From Limnephilus marmoratus (Eukaryota > Arthropoda > Insecta > Trichoptera > Limnephilidae): a DNA stretch of 64,000 bases. Numbering within the stretch: the stretch's first letter is position 1; each line of letters opens with the position of its first letter. Shown here in pieces: positions 10,671-22,249 of the stretch. Where the stretch lies: assembly GCA_917880885.1 (NCBI GenBank), contig OU862913.1, positions 3,348,001-3,412,000 of the forward strand. Direction: 5' to 3'. The notes below the pieces were generated by a model. It worked only from the letters and a program-made list of their open reading frames with translations, searched no databases and had not been told where the DNA came from. The translations under genes and the position numbers were made by a program.

Positions 10671-10879
10671 ACTGTAAGGGGGTGGCGAAAATTCAATTCA
10701 ACCATTTCATTTCATATTTTTGTCGCACCTACGATTTGGACCGATTCAAATGGGCAACTTTTCATTGTTCTGTGACAAAATCTGGGAATCCCCTTTCGTT
10801 AAAAGAATTTATGAATATCATCTTGATCATTGTAGCGACTGGCAACACCGTCTGTAGTGAACTGCAAGAATAAACCGAA

Positions 10880-11740
10880 TTTGCGCTTGGATTGTTTATG
10901 ACTGATATTCAGTGAGAATGATTGAGGTAGTTCCGTGCGCGATGCTTCGATAATTCTAAGAAAGTTTCATGGATCATCATCTGTTCCAATGGATCATCAA
11001 ACCATCCACGTATTCCAAGTGCAAAAAAATAGGAAAACCATTTTCTTGTTCTGGGTGTAGAATCACTTAAAGCTGAGTACTCGCGTGCAAATTCACACTT
11101 AGGTTAAATCCAGTTTCATGTTCCGAATGATCTGTCAAATTTCCAGTAGCGCATTAATCTGCTGACGCATTTCGAAGAAAACCGTTCTAATATTTCGAGT
11201 GGAGTGAAACATTTTGTTTCAAACCATTTTATAAATTTTGTAATTCGTAGAAAAACCACATGCATATTATGAGAGTGATACTAATTAAAGCTGGGGAATA
11301 ATTGCAAGCAGGATCACTCTTAATTTTAAACCCGTTTTGTGTTCAGAATGTAAAATTCCAGTTTTGGATTCATCTGCTGACACATTTCACAGGAAAACAT
11401 TCTCTTATTCTAAGCGCAGTGGAGGTAATCCACCTCTTACCCGCCTTGGTATAAGTAACTGATGGTTACTCCTTCAAGGCTCTCGCAAGATTCAATTTTT
11501 TTTGTTAAACGAAGCTACATTTATTTATTTTGAACGAATCTAGACCTCCAGTGTCCATGCATACGTTGTTAGTAAGCAGTATGCAAGTGCTTTACAGGAA
11601 AAACAAAATGCAAAAAATAGGTTAGTAAGACAAAGATAAATTTAACAGGGCAAAAGAAAAACTCATTCATGAGGCTCCATGAATTCTAAGCGCAGTTATA
11701 AAATTCTAGTTGCGACTATGTATGTACGGCCAGAATAAAA
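10880..11740 (+). pseudogene. Decayed C2H2 zinc-finger array in gene B intron 2
   Basis: Frames here give broken finger pieces such as KPFSCSGC (about 11035), NPVSCSE (about 11115) and a segment matching CVQNVKFQ-type text (about 11340). Stops and shifts are everywhere. The stretch from about 11395 to 11545 also matches 51255-51390 inside the hAT element, including a non-finger piece with ACCCGCCTTGGTATAAGTAA. It is a relic of a ZNF exon of this gene family, not part of gene B's mRNA. Confidence 0.6.
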
Positions 11741-12056
11741 GGAGACCAAAGGTTTCTCAGGATAAGATGAAAAGTTGTAAAAATAACGAGAGTTATTTTT
11801 TTAATGTAATTTTGATTCGTTATCTGTTTTCATTTATTTAAAATTGAAGCTACAAATCGGGTTTCGCAAAAGTTGAAGAAGTTTACATATTAATTCTCCT
11901 GATGAAGGTTGATCGACCGAATCCGATCGACTTGTATAAACAAAAAAAGCGGTTTTAAACTAAGAACTTTTTTCATTTAAATACTTTCAAGCCACAAGTG
12001 CTTGCTTTCTTCGATAATTTAAAATAAATAAAATTTGATATTGCTTTTTCTTCCAG

Positions 12057-13306
12057 GTGCGGAATTGAGAGTAAAAAACACGAATACCGTTATTGGAAAA
12101 TGCAGCAAAAACAAATCCCTCACTTCGCAAATTTTCTCTTGTCCTAAATGTGACAGAAAATTTTCTTCGAAACGAAGCCTGGTGGCTCATTTTCGGATAC
12201 ATACTGAGGAAAAATCTTTTTCATGTTCATACTGTAGCTATTCATGCACATTGAAGTCAAACTTAACTAGACACAAGCTCACTCATACTAGAGGAAAAGT
12301 ATTCTCGTGCTCTTACTGTAGTTATTCGTGTTCAAAGAAATCGCACTTGGTTACACACATTCGCACTCATACTAAAGAAAAACCATTCTCATGCTCTTAC
12401 TGTAAATATTCATGTTCAGAGAAATCAAACTTAACACAGCACTTTCGCACTCATACTAAAGAAAAACCTTTCTCATGCTCTTACTGCAGCTATTCAACTT
12501 CGCTGAAGTCATACTTACGGATGCATATTCGTATTCATACTAAAGAAAAACCATTCTCATGCTCTTACTGCAGCTATTCAACTTCGCGGAAGTCATACTT
12601 ACGAATACATTATATTCGTACTCATACTAACGAAAAAGCATTCTCCTGCTCTTACTGTGCTTTTTCAAGTTCAACCAAAGGTTACTTAATTACACACATT
12701 CGCACTCATACTAAAGAAAGACCATTCTCATGCTCCTACTGTAGTTATTCATGTTCAATAAAATCTTCCTTAAAAGGACACATTCGAACTCATACTAAAG
12801 AAAAACCATACTCATGCGCTTACTGCAACTATTCAAGTTCGTGGAAGTCGTATTTACGGGTACATATACGTAGTCACACTAAAGAAAAGCCATTCTCATG
12901 CTCTTACTGTAGTTATTCATGTTCATTGAAATATTACTTAATTACTCACATTCGCACTCATACTAAAGAAAAGCCATTCTTATGCTCGTACTGTAACCAT
13001 TCGTTTACAGCGAAATCAAACTTGAGAAATCATATTCGGATTCATACTAATAAAATAACATTCTCATGTGCTCACTGTAGCTATTCCTGTAAACTGAAGT
13101 CAAGTTTAATTAACCACATTCGTACTCATACTAAAGAAAAACCGTTCTCATGCCTTAAATGTAACCATTCATGTTCAAATTATTCTAACTTAATTAGACA
13201 CAAGCTTACGCATACTAAAGAAAAACCATTTTCATGCTCTTATTGTAACTATTCAAGCGCACAGAAACGTAACTTAATTAGACACAAGCTTACTCATACT
13301 AAATGA
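12057..13306 (+). CDS. ZNF gene B, zinc-finger exon (14 fingers)
   Basis: The acceptor TTCTTCCAG ends at 12056. The exon starts GT GCG GAA, completing a glycine with exon 2, and reads AELRVKNTNTVIGK before the first finger. Fourteen C2H2 fingers follow at an 84-bp period: a classical CPKCDRKFSSKRSL finger, then thirteen of the FSCSYCSYSCSxKSxL type with HIRTHTKEKP linkers. Finger 6 reads HYIRTH, giving four rather than three residues between the histidines. The frame ends with TGA at 13304-13306, exactly where a linker Glu codon is expected, and decayed fingers follow. Predicted role: nuclear sequence-specific DNA binding. Target unknown. The apparent upstream start within the intron is only a reading-frame extension. 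Confidence 0.85.
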
Positions 13307-13790
13307 AAACCAATTTCATGCTCTTACTGTTATTATTCGTGGTGAACAAAATCTTCTTTAAGTGAACACATTTGCACTCTTGAAAAAAAAACGTTTTCTT
13401 GCCCTTGCTCTAAATATTCATGCTCAAATAATAAAAAAAACTTCACTAGATTAAAGCTAACGTAAAAGTCAAACTTAAAAAGACACATGCTTACAAAAAT
13501 ATTTTTATGCTCTTATTATTACTTTTCATGTTCAGAGAAAGCATGCTTTTCTTTGGAGGGTGCCCATGCTTATCTGTAAACATTCGCATTCATGCTAAAG
13601 AAATACCATCCTTATGCTTTTACTGTAGTTATTCATATTCACAGAAGTCAATCTCAACTGGCCATATTCATAGTTATTCGTGTCATCAAATCTTCCTTAA
13701 TTACACACATTGGAAACATTCTTGTTTTCCTTCCACAATTGTTCATGTTTAGGGAAATCAACCTAAAAAGACACATTTGAACTTACTCTA
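13307..13790 (+). pseudogene. Decayed fingers downstream of gene B stop
   Basis: Directly after the TGA the same frame continues as KPISCSYCYYSW, then stops. Further on, pieces such as SNLKRHMLT, FLCSYYYFSCSEK and SSLITHI appear in different frames. These are about six former fingers, so the ancestral exon was longer and gene B has been shortened from the 3' end. They are now probably 3' UTR. Confidence 0.75.
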
Positions 13791-15514
13791 AAGAAAAACC
13801 TCACTTTACTAAGTGAGGTTTTTATATTAAGTTCAACTCAAAGTGCAGTCACCCATATTCTTAATGTAGATTTTTAAATGCACCTTTAAGTATCCTCGTT
13901 GTAATTATTTGACTTGTTGCATTGATGTAAACCGCCTACTACAACAGCACAAAGACAATTCAACTACCTAGTCCCTAACATTTTCAACATTCTCCCTGAC
14001 AACCTAAATACCGAACCTTGCATCTGCAATTTTAATTCAATCAATACAATCATAGTTCCCATTCATTTTACACTCCATCCCCCTCTAATTTGTCTTTATA
14101 TTTTCTCGCAATCCCTATCTAATTTTCCTAATTTAAATACTATGTAAAATATTTTTAACTTAATCCGAATTGTATATTATACAATCGAATTACTATTATT
14201 GTCAAAATATAATGTATAATTCCAATATGTTAACTTCACCTGCCATAACACAGGGACATCCCTTGCATGGTGGGTGAAAAAAATACTTAAAAATGTAAAT
14301 ACTTACCTTTCTTTCGTAAAATAAAAAAAATAATTCACAATTAAAAACCTTTTTCGTATCGCGATTGATTTGTGGGCTATTATGCCGTTTTCCACTTCCT
14401 CCTTCTTTATCCAACGCCATGGACAGCGTACCTTGACCATTATCACGGCAGATGGACACTGTAACAGTGTCCATTAAGTTGTTTTTAATTATTGAATTTA
14501 TTTTATGAACGCCTTGAAATCTTTTACATTTATACATTATTAAAGGTAAGTTGTTCGGGAGTATAATAATAAGTGTACACGTGGCACATTGATAACCATT
14601 GTATGCATATATGGACGTATTTATTTGCTTTTCTCTGCCTTCTATAAATGTGTTTTTGCTGTAACTATCTATTTTTTGTATTGTGATATAAACAATATTT
14701 TTTACATGTCAACACATATATTTTACAAAATATTATATTTAAGATCATCATTGGTCGTGTATACCTTAGCAGAAAAGAGGAGTTTTTTGGCTGATAAGGG
14801 AGCCACGATTCTTACTTAGGTTCTATGTTATAATATTATTATTTTTATTTTTTTCAAAGACATACGCAGTACGTTATTATAGGTATAAGGTATATTAAAT
14901 AAAATGATTATACATGGTTATAGTACCTATTATGTAAGTCCGTAGAATATCATTTATCAGGTGATTTCGCCTGGGATTTAAATGGTTCTTAAATAACTAA
15001 CGAATAAATGAGTAAGGTAATAGAGAGGAAGATATGTATGGAGTTAAAGGCATATTTTAAGACAATAATAACATGCTCACGAATTGTAATAAAAGTTTAA
15101 TGCAAAGACATGTGTAAGAAGTTTTAAAATAAATTCTATCAGGCCAAGAAATGTAGTAAATTAGTTTTGTACTTTTGCAGGAATCGTAAAAAAAGTCTAA
15201 GTGTAGTAATTTTTCACAGTGCGTATAAGTTTATTTTGTATAAAATATTTATTTTTTCATGTAAGTAGGTACTTAAGTACTTTTGGAAAAATTGTTTAAT
15301 TTTTTCTAATGGTTGTTAATACAGCGCATTTCAGAAGGAATATAATCGTAGGTTATTTTGGTTTGAAAAATGTAAGTGTTCTGCATTTGTGTTGTTTTAA
15401 AATTAGGTACAATAAATTGTTTTCTATTTGTCATTATTTTGTAAAATTCTGGATTTTCTTTGTTATTTTTTTTCCACATATTTGTAAAAAAGCTTGCTTT
15501 AATATATATCATAG
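13791..15514. other. AT-rich intergenic, probable gene B 3' UTR at left
   Basis: Low-complexity AT-rich sequence. Near the left edge GTGAGGTTTTTCTT-like complements (around 13790-13820) form a small inverted pair, CCTCACTTTACTAAGTGAGG. No convincing gene or element was recognised in the rest. Confidence 0.4.
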
Positions 15515-17056
15515 GTGTTAGTTACTGGAAGCAGTCGAAAGAGTAATTATGTTGAAGAGCAGATTATTGTATTACTTTTACGACGATTCTTTGCGAATTT
15601 TTTGCTGAGTGCAGATTGTTTTTGTAAGATCCTCCCCTCTGCCCTCAGCTCTGTGCCCTCTGGTTGGAAAAAAGCGGTTATCCATCCTATTCCAAAGAAG
15701 GGTGACCGCTCCAACCCGGCCAACTACCGCCCCATAGCGATCACATCAGTTCTGTCTAAGGTGATGGAACGTGTGATCAACGACAAACTGCTCACATACC
15801 TCGAGAAGAACAAAATTATCAACGACCGTCAATACGGATTCCGGCGGAACCGCTCGTGCGGTGATCTTCTCGCGTATGTGACGCATGTTTGGGGGCGATG
15901 CCTGGAACGTTTCGGTGAGACCCAAACGGTTGCACTGGACATCTCCAAGGCCTTTGACCGGGTTTGGCACCGAGGACTTGTCAACAAACTGCTTTCTTAC
16001 GGACTTCCCGCATCCTTGTGTACGTGGATTGCCGACTTCTTGAGGGGGAGGTCGATTCAGACGGTAGTCGATGGTTTCACCTCTTCCTCACACTCGATAA
16101 ATGCTGGCGTCCCGCAGGGATCGGTTCTGTCTCCAACTTTGTTTTTGTTGCACATCAACGACCTTTTGTCATGTGCACCAATTCACTGTTATGCGGATGA
16201 CAGTACAGTTCATGATAGCTTTTTGTTTGACAAGCCCCCAAAGGGCTCACAAACTCCAACAGCTCGTAGGGCTTTGAAGCAAAGAATGGACGGCTACCTC
16301 GAGAGTGTTTTCTCTTGGGGTAAAAATAATCTCGTTGAATTTAATGTTTCAAAGACCCAATCTTGTCTGATTACGTCCAAAAGGGATCGAAATGAAAATC
16401 TAGTCTCTTTCAACGGAAGCAATCTTCCAAACAGGCCCTCCATTGATATGCTTGGTGTAACCCTAAGTGACCAGCTCAGGTATGGGGGCTCCATCGAAGC
16501 CAGAGTAAAGCTAGCCTCCCAAAAACTGGGCGTACTGTACAGGGCCCGCAGATACTTTAATAGTACACAACTGCTAACCTTGTACAAATCACAAGTACGC
16601 CCCACGGTTGAATTTGGCAGCCATCTCTGGTCTGGAGCTCCAAAATACCTGAAAAATACCCTCGATTCTGTGCAGAAACGGGCGGTCCGTTTGATAGATT
16701 CTCCCATCTCAACAGACGGATTGCAATCTTTAGAGCACAGGCGTCGGGTGGGAATGCTATCCTTGTTCTACCGGTATTACAATGGAAGATGCTCCGAGGA
16801 ACTAGCATCATTGATCCCTTCGGCACCGGTGCATAGTCGGGAAACACGCCAAACGCGTGCCCAACATTTGTACACGGTTGACATTTGTCACATGAGAACG
16901 GGTCGTTTCTTCGACTCGTTCTTGTGTTCAACAGCTCGGCTGTGGAATGATTTGCCGGCCTCTGTGTTTCCTCCTTCCTACAACATGGGTCTCTTCAAGA
17001 CCAATGTTCATTCCTTCCTCTCCTCAAAAAGACCCTCCACACAGCATCCCAGATGA
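15515..17056 (+). CDS. Non-LTR reverse transcriptase, 5'-truncated LINE
   Basis: An open frame of 513 residues encodes a reverse transcriptase without its endonuclease half. Recognisable blocks are IHPIPKKGDRSNPANYRPIA at the fingers, QYGFRRNRSCGDLL, catalytic VALDISKAFDRVWH (motif A), AGVPQGSVLSP (motif B) and CYADDSTVH (motif C), then a thumb region to SSKRPSTQHPR. LINE character is clear from the RT type and the poly-A tail. The open frame extends upstream into AT-rich flank, so the real LINE boundary is near 15560-15600 and there is no native start codon. Reverse transcription for target-primed retrotransposition is the family role. This copy cannot move alone. The clade was not settled (CR1/Jockey-like). 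Confidence 0.85.
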   Translation: MLVTGSSRKSNYVEEQIIVLLLRRFFANFLLSADCFCKILPSALSSVPSGWKKAVIHPIPKKGDRSNPANYRPIAITSVLSKVMERVINDKLLTYLEKNKIINDRQYGFRRNRSCGDLLAYVTHVWGRCLERFGETQTVALDISKAFDRVWHRGLVNKLLSYGLPASLCTWIADFLRGRSIQTVVDGFTSSSHSINAGVPQGSVLSPTLFLLHINDLLSCAPIHCYADDSTVHDSFLFDKPPKGSQTPTARRALKQRMDGYLESVFSWGKNNLVEFNVSKTQSCLITSKRDRNENLVSFNGSNLPNRPSIDMLGVTLSDQLRYGGSIEARVKLASQKLGVLYRARRYFNSTQLLTLYKSQVRPTVEFGSHLWSGAPKYLKNTLDSVQKRAVRLIDSPISTDGLQSLEHRRRVGMLSLFYRYYNGRCSEELASLIPSAPVHSRETRQTRAQHLYTVDICHMRTGRFFDSFLCSTARLWNDLPASVFPPSYNMGLFKTNVHSFLSSKRPSTQHPR

Positions 17057-17134
17057 CATAGGCCCTGAGGGAAATTATTTTACTCAGGGCCTCCTGTGTG
17101 GAGTTAATGTAAAAAAAAAAAAAAAAAAAAAAAA
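17057..17134 (+). repeat. LINE 3' tail and poly-A
   Basis: After the stop comes CATAGGCCCTGAGGGAAAT, a CTCAGGGCC complement that could pair with it, GTGTGGAGTTAATGT and then about 23 A residues (17111-17134). The same tail ends three SINEs in this window, suggesting it is the recognition site for the LINE reverse transcriptase. Confidence 0.8.
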
Positions 17135-17159
17135 CCTATAATTTCGTAGATAAGCAAAG

Positions 17160-17362
17160 GGTCAAGTGCATAATACACATTTTTGTTTATTTTCCCATTT
17201 AAAATGTCGTAATCTAATAAATGAATGTACATCTGCATAAATTCTCTTATTCCTTTCTAGCTCTGTAATGTTGTCATTCCACTTCAAGTTATGATTAATG
17301 ATGAAACCGAAATATTTAATTACAAAATAAGAGTTACAAGCGTACAATACATATAGGATCAT
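17160..17362 (-). pseudogene. LINE reverse transcriptase C-terminal scrap
   Basis: A minus-strand frame includes IKYFGFIINHNLKWNDNI, which matches the YLGxxIDxxLxW region after the RT active site of many LINEs. Only this short piece survives. It is on the opposite strand to the LINE immediately to its left. Confidence 0.5.
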
Positions 17363-18187
17363 GTTGTTTTATGTTTACATTGTCACATTTTTCATCGTGG
17401 ATTATAATATTATCTTTCTGATTGGGTGTTTTCTGTAAGGAAAATAAGACCCAATGTAAGACAAGTTGTTGACGCCTTTATTGTTACATGTGGTTCTTTC
17501 GAAAATACCTATTGTGTGCCCTCTGCCATAATTTGTTCAGTTCTAATAAAATCACCGCACGGGACAGAAGGTCCCACAACCGCCATAATTTACAGTTGTA
17601 ATAATCACGCCGCTTAATAAGACAGAATTCGTTAACCGCACCGCAAATGTCTACGCGTGAATCTCGCCATTCTATGCGCTACTTCACAAATCGTTTAATA
17701 CGCTAAAATATCGCTTGCTTACCATTAGCGTACGCCATTAACTCCACAAAGCAAATATCACCAATTTCCCTTCCTCAGCTTTCCTAACTAACAATTACCT
17801 TCCCGGTGGCATAAACTCAGTGCATGGAGGGTGTACAGCAGTTTGGAGATATTGGTAAGTCTACTCCAGGAATAAGGAAATACATAACCGCAATCATCAA
17901 TTTTACAGTCCACAAAACGTTGAAACATTTGATCCCTCAATCTAGAGAGGGAACATTTGCTCCCCGCCGCAACACAAGTATTTTTTGGATTAAGTGTGAA
18001 TAGATTTAACCTATATTTTACCGTTTATCTCAAATGTGTAGGATTTATAAAAAAAAATAATAAGAAATCGTAAAGTTTATAACCGCGCTAATCCTGCGTG
18101 TTTGTTACTTTGAAACTGCGTGAGAGGTACTTATTCGAGTCAACATAGAACATTTTCATTTTTGTGTGTTTTCTGCGATAATGGAAA
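17363..18187. other. Intergenic, nothing recognised
   Basis: AT-rich and without a supported gene. The short open frame at 17426-17617 has no recognisable domain. Confidence 0.4.
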
Positions 18188-18977
18188 GACTCCAGATACT
18201 AATATCTACAGCCTGTATGTCGGACAAATATCTACAGCTCATATGTGGGATTAATATCTATGAACTTCAGAGTGAGGACGAATATCTACAGAGCTAAGGT
18301 CGGACGAATATCTATGACGGTCCCAGTGGTGACTAATATCTATGGAGCGTAGGTTGGACTAATATCTGCAGAGGGCAGCTGAGCAAGAGGTTGTACGGAA
18401 AAGCATAAATTACTTCAATTACTAATTACGTAAAGGTAAAATTTAAAGTACGTACTAGAAGTTTTTGCATTATATTACGTATTTTGCTGTTTACGCGGAC
18501 AATAATTTATTGAACAAACATGGAGGTCATAATACAAAGATATTTATTTATTTCGAAATACACGGCACCACAACCTAATCTAACCTAACCTAACCTTACC
18601 TTACCTAACTGACATAGAAATGGTCACGGTAACAGAATAAATAATTTAGAAGCACTCGAAATACAGAATAATGTTAAAATAAAAACCCAAATCCTTAATA
18701 ATTAGCTAAATGTGTCCAATATTAGGGATTTTTACATACATACAAACATAAATTAAGTTTTTTAAACTGCATACGCAATATTACGTTATTCCAATATTCT
18801 ATATATAATTGCAAATCCAACCTCTGCCAGTGCTGTAGATATTCGTCCACACTTGAGTTCTGATAGATATTAGTCAGTAGTTTGAGCTGTAGATATTCGT
18901 CCTCACTTTGGTTCTCATAGATATTAGTCCGATTTGTTCAGTTTTTGGAATTCCTGTAGATATTAGTAGACGCCTCC
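18188..18977. mobile_element. AATATCTACAG-family element, copy 2 (long)
   Basis: Same ends as copies 1 and 3 (GACTCCAGATACTAATATC; GTAGACGCCTCC), but with seven left-side motifs and a longer middle of about 300 bp that the other copies lack. The middle contains CTAACCTAACCTAACC. Flanks share only TAATG, so the target duplication has decayed. Right-side motifs are conserved, for example GCTGTAGATATTCGTCC. Confidence 0.85.
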
Positions 18978-20671
18978 TAATGATGTCTATGATGCTCGGA
19001 TTTGTGAAACCTATTGTCATAATAGATAAAACATTTGAATAGCTTCGTTTTAAAATAAATGGCTGGCCTAGGAAATGTTTTCAATAATTATAATGATAAA
19101 CGTTTTACGAATGGTAGGAAACAGTGGTCCAATTTTGGGGCGCTATCAATCGCAGAAAAATAAAAGTGGTCCATTTTGCGACGATAATCGCTCCAGTGGT
19201 TAAACTGAAAATAGATCCACTTCAAGTGGTCCGATATAAACATTTTAAAACACTTATTTTGTATAATACATGCGTGAAAAATAATTAATAAATGGATTAA
19301 AAAAATGCACGTAAAAGACCAGCCGGGCGTGAAATTCAAAATAAATAAATATTTTTAACAACTTTATTTGAATATTCTTAAACTATGAATATTATTAATT
19401 TTACCTGCCAGTAACTAAGCTATACATTATAATAATCTTGGAATGATTTATATTGCGCCGTTTTTGGGAAAAATTACCTCAAGTGCGCTGTACAAATTAA
19501 TAATACATTCCTACAATGCTTTATCTTACTACAGAGACTTATTAATAAAAAATCAACACTTAACGACCGTTAAACGGTCTTTCTGTTCTACGCTGTGTAT
19601 AGACTGTACATTTTATTTTCCGCAACGTTACTAATGACATAATGACATTTTTATATTGGCAGCATTGATCTTCGGTAGATTTACGCATGCGCGGCCGCCA
19701 TGTTTTCCATTGTAATGACCAATTCACTATTATATTAGTATAATTGAATAAAATTACTACGACCTGTGTTATTTTTGTCAGTTTTATTGCTAATATCATG
19801 TTGTTAATTTCATTTTGTTAACGTAAAAAATAGGATATTTCGGATAATAAAACTTTCATCAAGTAATTTTATTAATAATATAAATGGCTTGTGTAAATTC
19901 GAGAAATCAACGTTTCAACTGAACAAAAATTAATCCAAATAAGATTTTTTTTAAATTTCTATCGGGGAATAATTGTTACAATTTTTAATTGTTTAAAAGC
20001 TTAAAATATGGCAATTTCAAAATCCTGAGGTATGTTTAAAATTCAAAAATCTAAAACGTAATTTTGTGTAGTTTCTATAATGATATTTGTTTTTACGACA
20101 TCTAAAAAAAAATAAGAAATATAGATGACCTTTAAAATACGCTGGAAAAATTCTGAAATCCGATGGTGTATTATTTTTACTAACTGTGTATACAAAATAT
20201 AAACAACCACCTTTGGCTGTATAAGCAATGTGTATATCTTTCCATGAAGTATTTTTAGTCAATTTTTAATTGGTTATGTTTTCACATGCACTATCGTTTA
20301 TCAATTGAATAAAATTTTCACAACGTTTTTTAGTAAAGCTGCTGAGTTTTATACAATTATAGACAATATTTTATATTTTTAAAGAAGAACACTTGTTGTT
20401 TTACTTTGGGGGACTACGCCGATTCTATAGTTTTAATTGTAATATAACTATATTACCCACGCACAGGCTGCGCCTTAGTGGTTCCCATTATTTTTATGAT
20501 TTTCAAAATATGTAAATATAAATTGTTAAATATGGGAAAAATAAAGGAATAAGAAAAAAATAAAATAAAAATACATTTTCGCAAACGTTGAGCCATTTGC
20601 TAGGTACCTGGAAAAGAAAGTGTTATTAAGTTATTAGTAGTCACTAATCTATAAAATCTGTTACGTTTCAG
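18978..20671. other. AT-rich intergenic
   Basis: Nothing convincing. Around 19120-19240 the phrase AGTGGTCC recurs four times at irregular spacing and looks like part of an unknown repeat. Several 60-80 codon frames show no domains. Confidence 0.4.
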
Positions 20672-21335
20672 GAGACAAAATCACTTCAAAATAGATAAAC
20701 GTACAGGACGCCTTTCTGAAATCTTTAAAAACAAAACCAGAACAGGAATCAAATAATAATTACATACATAGAAAACATCTTCAATTTTTATTAAAATGCT
20801 ACCAAAAGGAAGATTCATTAGACAATTATCTACCACACAAGGAACACGATGGTCCTATTTTTGATTTGCGCAACATTTCGAATACAGAATGTATCTCACA
20901 AGAATTTTCAACTTATGGCGGAATAAGCGAAGAAAGCACTTTATTGAGACTCAAATAATTGATGAGTTAAAAATAATGAGTGATGGTGAAACATTTTTTC
21001 AGTCCTTTATACCAAATTTAAAGTATATGACAGAAAATTAAAAAAATGATTTTCAGATAGACATATTAAATTCCATTAAAAAAATTAAGAAAAATCGTTC
21101 TCCTAATCATCCTGCCTCAGTATCATCATCATTTTCACAGGTTCAAACCCAACAAGAACCAACATTGCAAGATCCTGAAGTAACACCATCTAAACAAACT
21201 TCGAGTAAAATAATAATTCACCATGTACAAGTACATCGTCCTGCAGCCGACGATAGGATATCCAGCTATCCAGATTTGCAGCAAGAAAACATACGATTTC
21301 ATTATAAAAATATTTTTGATGCATTTCCAAAATGA
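20672..21335 (+). pseudogene. MADF-BESS domain protein relic
   Basis: The segment begins after TTACGTTTCAG. It gives FLKSLKTKPEQES and YIHRKHLQFLLKCYQKEDS, which matches the end of a MADF domain. Later, in a shifted frame, DGETFFQSFIPNLKYM, a stop codon, then DFQIDILNSIKKI together match a BESS motif. MADF-BESS proteins are DNA-binding regulators in insects and also occur as accessory proteins of Harbinger-type transposons. An in-frame TAA inside BESS and at least one frameshift show it is dead. The N-terminal part of MADF is not recognisable. Confidence 0.65.
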
Positions 21336-21418
21336 ATGTCATAAAATTAAACCGTGAGTAGTGTGGACGTTTAATTATTTTTAATAATATTTACCAAATA
21401 ATATTTTGATACATTAGA

Positions 21419-21598
21419 TATAAGCGCCGTTTACACGCACACTAAGGAGCGACCGAGTTCCGCGCCACTTCAGGCCGCCGCGCAGAAAAGTCTCACAGTG
21501 AACTGCGCTGTAAACCTATCGGTCGTTACTTTTCTTCGCGGCGGCCTGAGGTGGCGCGGGACTCGGTCGCTCCGAAGTGTGCGTGTAAAGGGTGCTAT
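21419..21598. mobile_element. Short foldback MITE with GC-rich arms
   Basis: Arms of about 70 bp (21419-21489 and 21529-21598) are inverted copies around a loop of about 40 bp. Shared blocks are TTTACACGCACAC, GGAGCGACCGAGT, CGCGCCAC and CAGGCCGCCGCG. There is no ORF. It is much more GC-rich than its flanks. Confidence 0.85.
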
Positions 21599-22249
21599 AG
21601 TGTAAACGAAGTGTTTAAAATCCGAGACTTGCATGAAAAATTTACCAGATGTGTTCGGCTGATAGGTCAGGTGCTCCAGCCGTGCCCCTTGCCAACCCCA
21701 GACCTGTACTGCAATCTCCGCAATCTTTAACCGAATTCGCCGGTGCCTTTATTTATGACTGTGGGCCATATGACCTGTCCCGCCTGTCCGATGCGTCGTC
21801 CGATGAGGCAGCTTTTGTCTTTGTCACGAGAAGTGAATTTACTGATGACCCCTGCCCCCGCTGCCTACCGCCCGCGCCCCTTAGCACATGGACTAGGATG
21901 ACATCGGACTGAACCCGCGCCCTTTGGTTTTTGCGAGTACCATTCATATGGAGTGATCAATGACTATAAAATACCTAAGCGGGAAGGTTTTAAAACAATT
22001 CTGTACCTCAGAAGTCAAAGGTCGGTTGTCCAGTTTTTTGTGAAAATGAGTTATGTATGAGAACTTTTTAGTTTTTTCAGTATCTACACAGAGGTATAAA
22101 GACGGTTGTCCTACGACAACGTGAAACTAAGTTAGGTCAAAATAAAAGGTCTGGTGTCCCCACAATGTTCAAAGGTAAAATGTCTGTTGTCCAGATACGA
22201 CTTTTTACCTTTCGGGTGTATTCAGTGTTTAGGAGTTTCATAAGGTCGG

